Assembly: GCA_945870545.1 (NCBI GenBank)
Contig: CAMBTF010000045.1
Coordinates: 1-9,270 of the forward strand
DNA length: 9,270 nucleotides
Direction: 5' to 3'
Source: Akkermansia muciniphila
GTDB lineage: Bacteria > Verrucomicrobiota > Verrucomicrobiia > Verrucomicrobiales > Akkermansiaceae
Shown here: positions 6,731-9,270 of the stretch, in pieces
Position numbering within the stretch: position 1 is the stretch's first letter
Layout: each line of letters starts with the position of its first letter
Position numbers and translations under genes: made by a program
Notes under the pieces: model-generated
What the model was told of the DNA's origin: nothing
Databases searched by the model: none
What the model saw: only the letters and a program-made list of their open reading frames with translations

Positions 6731-6766
6731 TACTTTGTGCAACTGCGGGGACTGACCCCAGAGATG
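6731..6766. repeat. Right end of the RAYT element (inverted repeat plus outer 23-bp shared motif)
   Basis: Bases 6746-6766 are the exact reverse complement of 5641-5661, and 6742-6759 that of 5673-5690. Bases 6731-6753 recur exactly at 3300-3322. The segment lies 38 bp upstream of the RAYT start codon, so it may also take part in control of that gene. The right end combines the flanks of both left copies, which supports it as the complete end. Confidence 0.85.
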
Positions 6767-6920
6767 GTGCTGAGTGGACGGCGAAAAATCGTCAAACTGG
6801 CGGTTGGAAGCAAGTTCGCCAGCTTCCTGAAGCAAGCCTACCAGCGGCTTGAAGAGTGGCTGGGCCGAACTGCGCCGCAGTTGAGCTTGAGCATGGGCAA
6901 AGCTCCTCCGTGGCTGCTAT
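6767..6920 (+). other. Orphan coding-like stretch between RAYT end and sulfatase remnant
   Basis: An open frame runs on the plus strand from the RAYT end to 6958. Its residues (MVLSGRRKIVKLAVGSKF, then ASFLKQAYQRLEEWLGRTA) look like helical protein and not random translation, but there is no credible start outside the repeat and I recognise no family. It could be the tail of a gene cut by the element, or non-coding filler. The opposite strand has nothing better. Confidence 0.2.
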
Positions 6921-6964
6921 TTGACCCCACCCAAACCACCTCATCAGCCGTTACTTGACCCCAC
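6921..6964. repeat. Pair of TTGACCCCAC direct repeats related to the RAYT end core
   Basis: TTGACCCCAC occurs at 6921-6930 and again at 6955-6964. Its reverse complement GTGGGGTCA also occurs at 5671-5679 in the left end of the RAYT element, so the pair looks like degraded REP-type units. They lie between the RAYT right end and the broken sulfatase start. Confidence 0.45.
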
Positions 6965-7002
6965 TTGCGCCTCTCATCCTCTTTCCAACTGCGGATTCTA
7001 GG

Positions 7003-7101
7003 ATTATCGAAGACAAAGAAGAAGACGTTGGGCCTTGTCTCCACCGCAAAGACGTGGTGGAGGTTTATGACGACCAGGATGGCAAGGATTAGCCTTTTTA
7101 C
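7003..7101 (-). pseudogene. N-terminal remnant of a sulfatase gene (signal peptide plus first strand)
   Basis: Read on the minus strand directly behind DUF1501, the frame gives VKRLILAILVVINLHHVFA, a signal peptide, then VETRPNVFFFVFDN, the typical first strand of sulfatases (RPNVLFxxxDD), where the first metal-binding aspartates lie. After that the similarity stops and the frame runs into REP-like sequence (SWKEDERRKWGQ). The usual start codon is gone: GTA stands where MKR would begin, and no ATG, GTG or TTG is in frame nearby. The DUF1501 stop overlaps the beginning by four bases. A sulfatase commonly follows DUF1553-DUF1501 in PVC bacteria, which fits the position. About 450 residues of a normal sulfatase are missing, including the Cys/Ser-x-Pro-x-Arg site. 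Confidence 0.55.
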
Positions 7102-8492
7102 GCCAGCACTTCTTTCACGACGTGACTCTCCTCGACACCGGTGAGGCGGAAATCCAGTCCGGCGTGGCGGTAGCTGAGGTGGTGATGATCGAAACCCATG
7201 AGGTGCAGGATGGTGGCGTGGAAATCGCGGACATGCACGGGGTTCTCTGCGGCGCGGAGGCCGATCTCGTCGGTGGCGCCGTGGACGATGCCGCGCTTTA
7301 CGCCTGCACCCGCAAGCCAGGAACTGAAGGCCCACGGGTGGTGCTCGCGGCCCTTCGCGTCGGCGGTGTTGTTGAACGGAGTGCGGCCGAACTCGGTGGT
7401 CCAGACGACGAGCGTGTCGTCCATCATGCCGCGTTGTTTGAGATCCCGCAGCAGCGCGGCGATGGGTTGATCGACGTTCTTCGCGAGCGGCGCGTGCTCC
7501 ATCATGTCGCCGTGCGCGTCCCAGTTGTTTGAGGATCCGGTGTCGATGAGTTCCACGAAGCGCACGCCGCGCTCGACGAGACGACGGGCGGCGAGGCATT
7601 GCCAGCCGAAGCCGGTGGTCTGGCCCCGCTGAAGGCCATAGCTGGCGAGAGTGGCGTCGGATTCCTGTTTCAGATCAAACGCGTCCGGCACGGCCATTTG
7701 CATGCCAAACGCGTTCTCGAAGGTCTGTATTCGCGCGGTGAGAAGCGGATCGTCGGCACGCGTGGCGAGGTGTTCCTCGTTCACCTCGCGCAACGCGGCG
7801 AGTTCGAGTTGCTGGCGGTTTGCCGGCAAACGCGGCGCAACATTTGCGATGGGTTCCGCTCCCGGCACGACGAGGGTGCCCTGATAGGCACCCGGCAGGA
7901 AGTCGCTCGCGAAGACCTGCGTGCCCGCATAGGTCTGCTTCGGCGCGATGACGACGAAGCCGGGGAGGTTTCGGTTGAGCGTCCCAAGGCCGTAAGTCAC
8001 CCACGAACCCATGCTCGGCCGCGACTGCGCGAACGAGCCCGTGTGCATGCCGAGAACGGCGTTGTAATGATTCGAGTGCGAGGTGTGCATCGAGCGGATC
8101 AGCGCGATGTCGTCCACACAGGTCGCCATGTGCGGAAACAGCCCGCTGACCTCCGTGCCGCACTGCCCGTGCTTTGCGAAGTCCCACTGCGGTCGCTTCA
8201 AAAAGATGCGCTCGTAGCCGGGGCGACCATTGATCTCGGGATGGTCGACCTTGATCTCCTTGCCGTGGCCTTTCACCAGCTCGGGCTTCGGATCAAAGGT
8301 GTCCACCTGCGACACGCCACCGGACATGAAGAGGAAGATCACGTTTTTCGCCTTCGCCGGAAAATGCGGAGCCTTCGGCGCGAGCGGGTCCGCGCTGTCG
8401 GCGAGGAGTTGCTGCACGATGCCCGGGAACAGTAGCGAGCCTGCTGCAGCGGAGTGGAGGAAGTGGCGGCGTGAGATGTGGGATGTGTTCAT
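7098..8492 (-). CDS. DUF1501 protein, Tat-exported, alkaline-phosphatase/sulfatase-like fold
   Basis: 464 residues from the ATG at 8492. The same frame is open to 9032, but that upstream part is a shadow of the DUF1553 gene. The start is fixed by a twin-arginine signal, SRRHFLHSAAAGSLLFPG (RR at 8-9). Family hallmarks follow in order: KAKNVIFLFMSGGVSQVDTFDPKPEL, RSMHTSHSNHYNAVLGMHTG, RPSMGSWVTYGLG, NWDAHGDMMEHA, VVWTTEFGRTP and GREHHPWAF. DUF1501 proteins are abundant in Planctomycetota and Verrucomicrobiota, nearly always beside DUF1553, and share the alkaline phosphatase-like core; their reaction is not established. Here the DUF1553 stop and this start are one base apart, so the two are translationally coupled. 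The stop TAA leads straight into the sulfatase remnant. Confidence 0.93.
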   Translation of the reverse strand: MNTSHISRRHFLHSAAAGSLLFPGIVQQLLADSADPLAPKAPHFPAKAKNVIFLFMSGGVSQVDTFDPKPELVKGHGKEIKVDHPEINGRPGYERIFLKRPQWDFAKHGQCGTEVSGLFPHMATCVDDIALIRSMHTSHSNHYNAVLGMHTGSFAQSRPSMGSWVTYGLGTLNRNLPGFVVIAPKQTYAGTQVFASDFLPGAYQGTLVVPGAEPIANVAPRLPANRQQLELAALREVNEEHLATRADDPLLTARIQTFENAFGMQMAVPDAFDLKQESDATLASYGLQRGQTTGFGWQCLAARRLVERGVRFVELIDTGSSNNWDAHGDMMEHAPLAKNVDQPIAALLRDLKQRGMMDDTLVVWTTEFGRTPFNNTADAKGREHHPWAFSSWLAGAGVKRGIVHGATDEIGLRAAENPVHVRDFHATILHLMGFDHHHLSYRHAGLDFRLTGVEESHVVKEVLA

Positions 8493-8493
8493 G

Positions 8494-9270
8494 TCAGTCA
8501 AGGTGAAGGAATTCATTGCTAGCCATGAGCACGCGCACTTGTGCAGCCCATTGGTCGGCGGTGTCTGCGGGATAGCTGGCGAGGAAGGTAATGGTTCGCT
8601 GCGTTTCGGCGGCGGTCGGTTTGCGCTGGAAAAGGACGCGCCAGGCTTCGGTGATGCGGGTGTCGTCGTCGGGCAGTGACGTGAGCTTTTTCGCGAGGGC
8701 TTCCGCTTGCCCGTGGAAGAAGGGATCGTTGATGAAGTAAAGCGCCTGCGTGGGCACGGTGCTGGTCTGACGGGCAGCGGTCGAGGCGTTTGGGTCGGCT
8801 CCGTCGAAGAGCGAGAGGAAGGGATGCCGCCGCTGGCGCTGCACCATGAGGTAGGCGCTGCGCTTGTTCGTGTTATAGACCGCGTTGAAGGGATAGTGCT
8901 GGGTGAACTTCCAGGTCGCCTCGGCGGGAAAAGGATGCGCCTCGGCGGGTGTGGGATCGAGCTGGCCGGAGGCGGTGAGCAGGCTGTCGCGCATCTCCTC
9001 GGCGTTGAGGCGGCGGCGTGTGAATTGGGCAAGCAACTTGTTTCCGGGATCTGCGGCGGCGGGTGCGGCGCTGGCGCGTTGATAGGCGGCGCTGCTCAAA
9101 ATGAGGCGGTGCATGGCCTTCACGCTGAAGTCGCTCTCGACGAACTTCGCCGCGAGCCAGTCGAGCAGCTCGGGATGCGTGGGTTTTTCACCACGAGAGC
9201 CGAAATCATTCGAAGAAGGCACAAGGCCTTTTCCGAAATGCCATTCCCAGATGCGGTTCACCATGACACG
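8494..9270 (-). CDS. DUF1553 domain protein (planctomycete PSD1 type), C-terminal part (5' end outside window)
   Basis: The frame is open through the right edge, so only the last 258 residues are seen. They start inside the DUF1553 domain with RVMVNRIWEWHFGKGLV, followed by NDFGSRGEKPTHPELLDWLA, the most conserved block of the family, then LNAEEMRDSLL, a Pro-rich loop, RQRRHPFLSLFDGADPN, and the usual end LMASNEFLHLD. Full-length members are about 700-1100 residues, often with an N-terminal cytochrome-c-like PSCyt1 domain, DUF1549 and a sugar- or LamG-like domain; none of these can be checked here. The proteins are exported and their activity is unknown. An in-frame ATG at 9264 is not a real start because RV, part of the conserved motif, precedes it. 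It forms an operon with DUF1501. Confidence 0.93.
   Translation of the reverse strand, partial: RVMVNRIWEWHFGKGLVPSSNDFGSRGEKPTHPELLDWLAAKFVESDFSVKAMHRLILSSAAYQRASAAPAAADPGNKLLAQFTRRRLNAEEMRDSLLTASGQLDPTPAEAHPFPAEATWKFTQHYPFNAVYNTNKRSAYLMVQRQRRHPFLSLFDGADPNASTAARQTSTVPTQALYFINDPFFHGQAEALAKKLTSLPDDDTRITEAWRVLFQRKPTAAETQRTITFLASYPADTADQWAAQVRVLMASNEFLHLD

Larger units (their letters stand above)
5641..6766 (-). mobile_element. RAYT-type (REP-associated tyrosine transposase) element with REP-like ends
   Basis: A single HUH/Y1 transposase gene is bounded by a perfect 21-bp inverted repeat (5641-5661 against 6746-6766), with an extra direct copy of the repeat core on the left. The total length is about 1.13 kb. 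RAYTs are single-copy domesticated relatives of IS200/IS605 transposases that are flanked by, and thought to process, REP palindromes. No target-site duplication was found beside the repeats, as expected for this enzyme class. An alternative reading is a plain gene flanked by two REP units, not a unit that moves as a whole. Confidence 0.75.

Noticed and set aside
6838..7599. Long minus-strand open frame of 253 codons reading through the DUF1501 3' half
   Set aside because: Most of it is an Arg/Pro-rich shadow of DUF1501 in another frame; only the last part (7003-7101) shows real similarity and is reported as a sulfatase remnant.
7599..8435. 278-codon plus-strand frame opposite DUF1501
   Set aside because: Arg/His/Val-rich shadow typical for the reverse strand of GC-rich genes; the minus strand carries conserved family motifs.
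8493..9032. Upstream extension of the DUF1501 frame to 644 codons
   Set aside because: The extra residues are Ser/Pro/Arg-rich, lie antiphase within DUF1553, and the Tat signal fixes the start at 8492.

Overview
The window looks like a chromosomal piece of a GC-rich bacterium of the PVC group, most likely Verrucomicrobiota, with Planctomycetota as the alternative. The pointers are an adjacent DUF1553 / Tat-exported DUF1501 gene pair, the start of a sulfatase remnant behind it, a secreted esterase and a FAS1-domain protein with a PVC-style C-terminal extension, and start codons mostly without a clear Shine-Dalgarno sequence. The lineage is an inference from gene content. No rRNA, tRNA or CRISPR array was seen.

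Layout from left to right. (1) 1-735 (+) is the 3' part of an HtrA/DegP-type periplasmic protease carrying two PDZ domains. (2) 814-2136 (+) is a membrane-anchored OmpA-family protein with an apparently duplicated middle region. (3) 2339-3133 (+) is a secreted fasciclin (FAS1) protein. (4) 3134-3385 is a structured intergenic stretch with palindromes and a stray 23-bp copy of a transposon-end sequence. (5) 3386-4225 (-) is a secreted alpha/beta-hydrolase (esterase/lipase). (6) 4458-4910 (+) is a stand-alone cyclic-nucleotide-binding domain, overlapping tail to tail by 35 bp with (7) 4876-5622 (-), a cytosolic metallophosphoesterase. (8) 5641-6766 is a RAYT/Y1-transposase element: an HUH transposase gene (5677-6693, -) bounded by a perfect 21-bp inverted repeat built on GGGGTCAGTCCCC. 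(9) 6767-7101 is a scar zone with an orphan coding-like stretch, two TTGACCCCAC repeats and the first ~30 codons of a broken sulfatase. (10) 7098-8492 (-) is DUF1501 and (11) 8494-9270 (-) is the C-terminal part of DUF1553; these two are separated by one base and surely form an operon.

How the parts relate: the first three genes and the esterase encode envelope or exported proteins. The right end is a DUF1553-DUF1501 operon of the type that PVC bacteria often extend with a sulfatase. Here the third gene survives only as a signal peptide and the first sulfatase strand, and what follows is RAYT-related sequence instead of the sulfatase body. The main story of the window is therefore the RAYT element, its scattered end sequences, and the gene erosion next to it. 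I see ordinary families elsewhere and no clear evidence of an undescribed defence or biosynthetic system.
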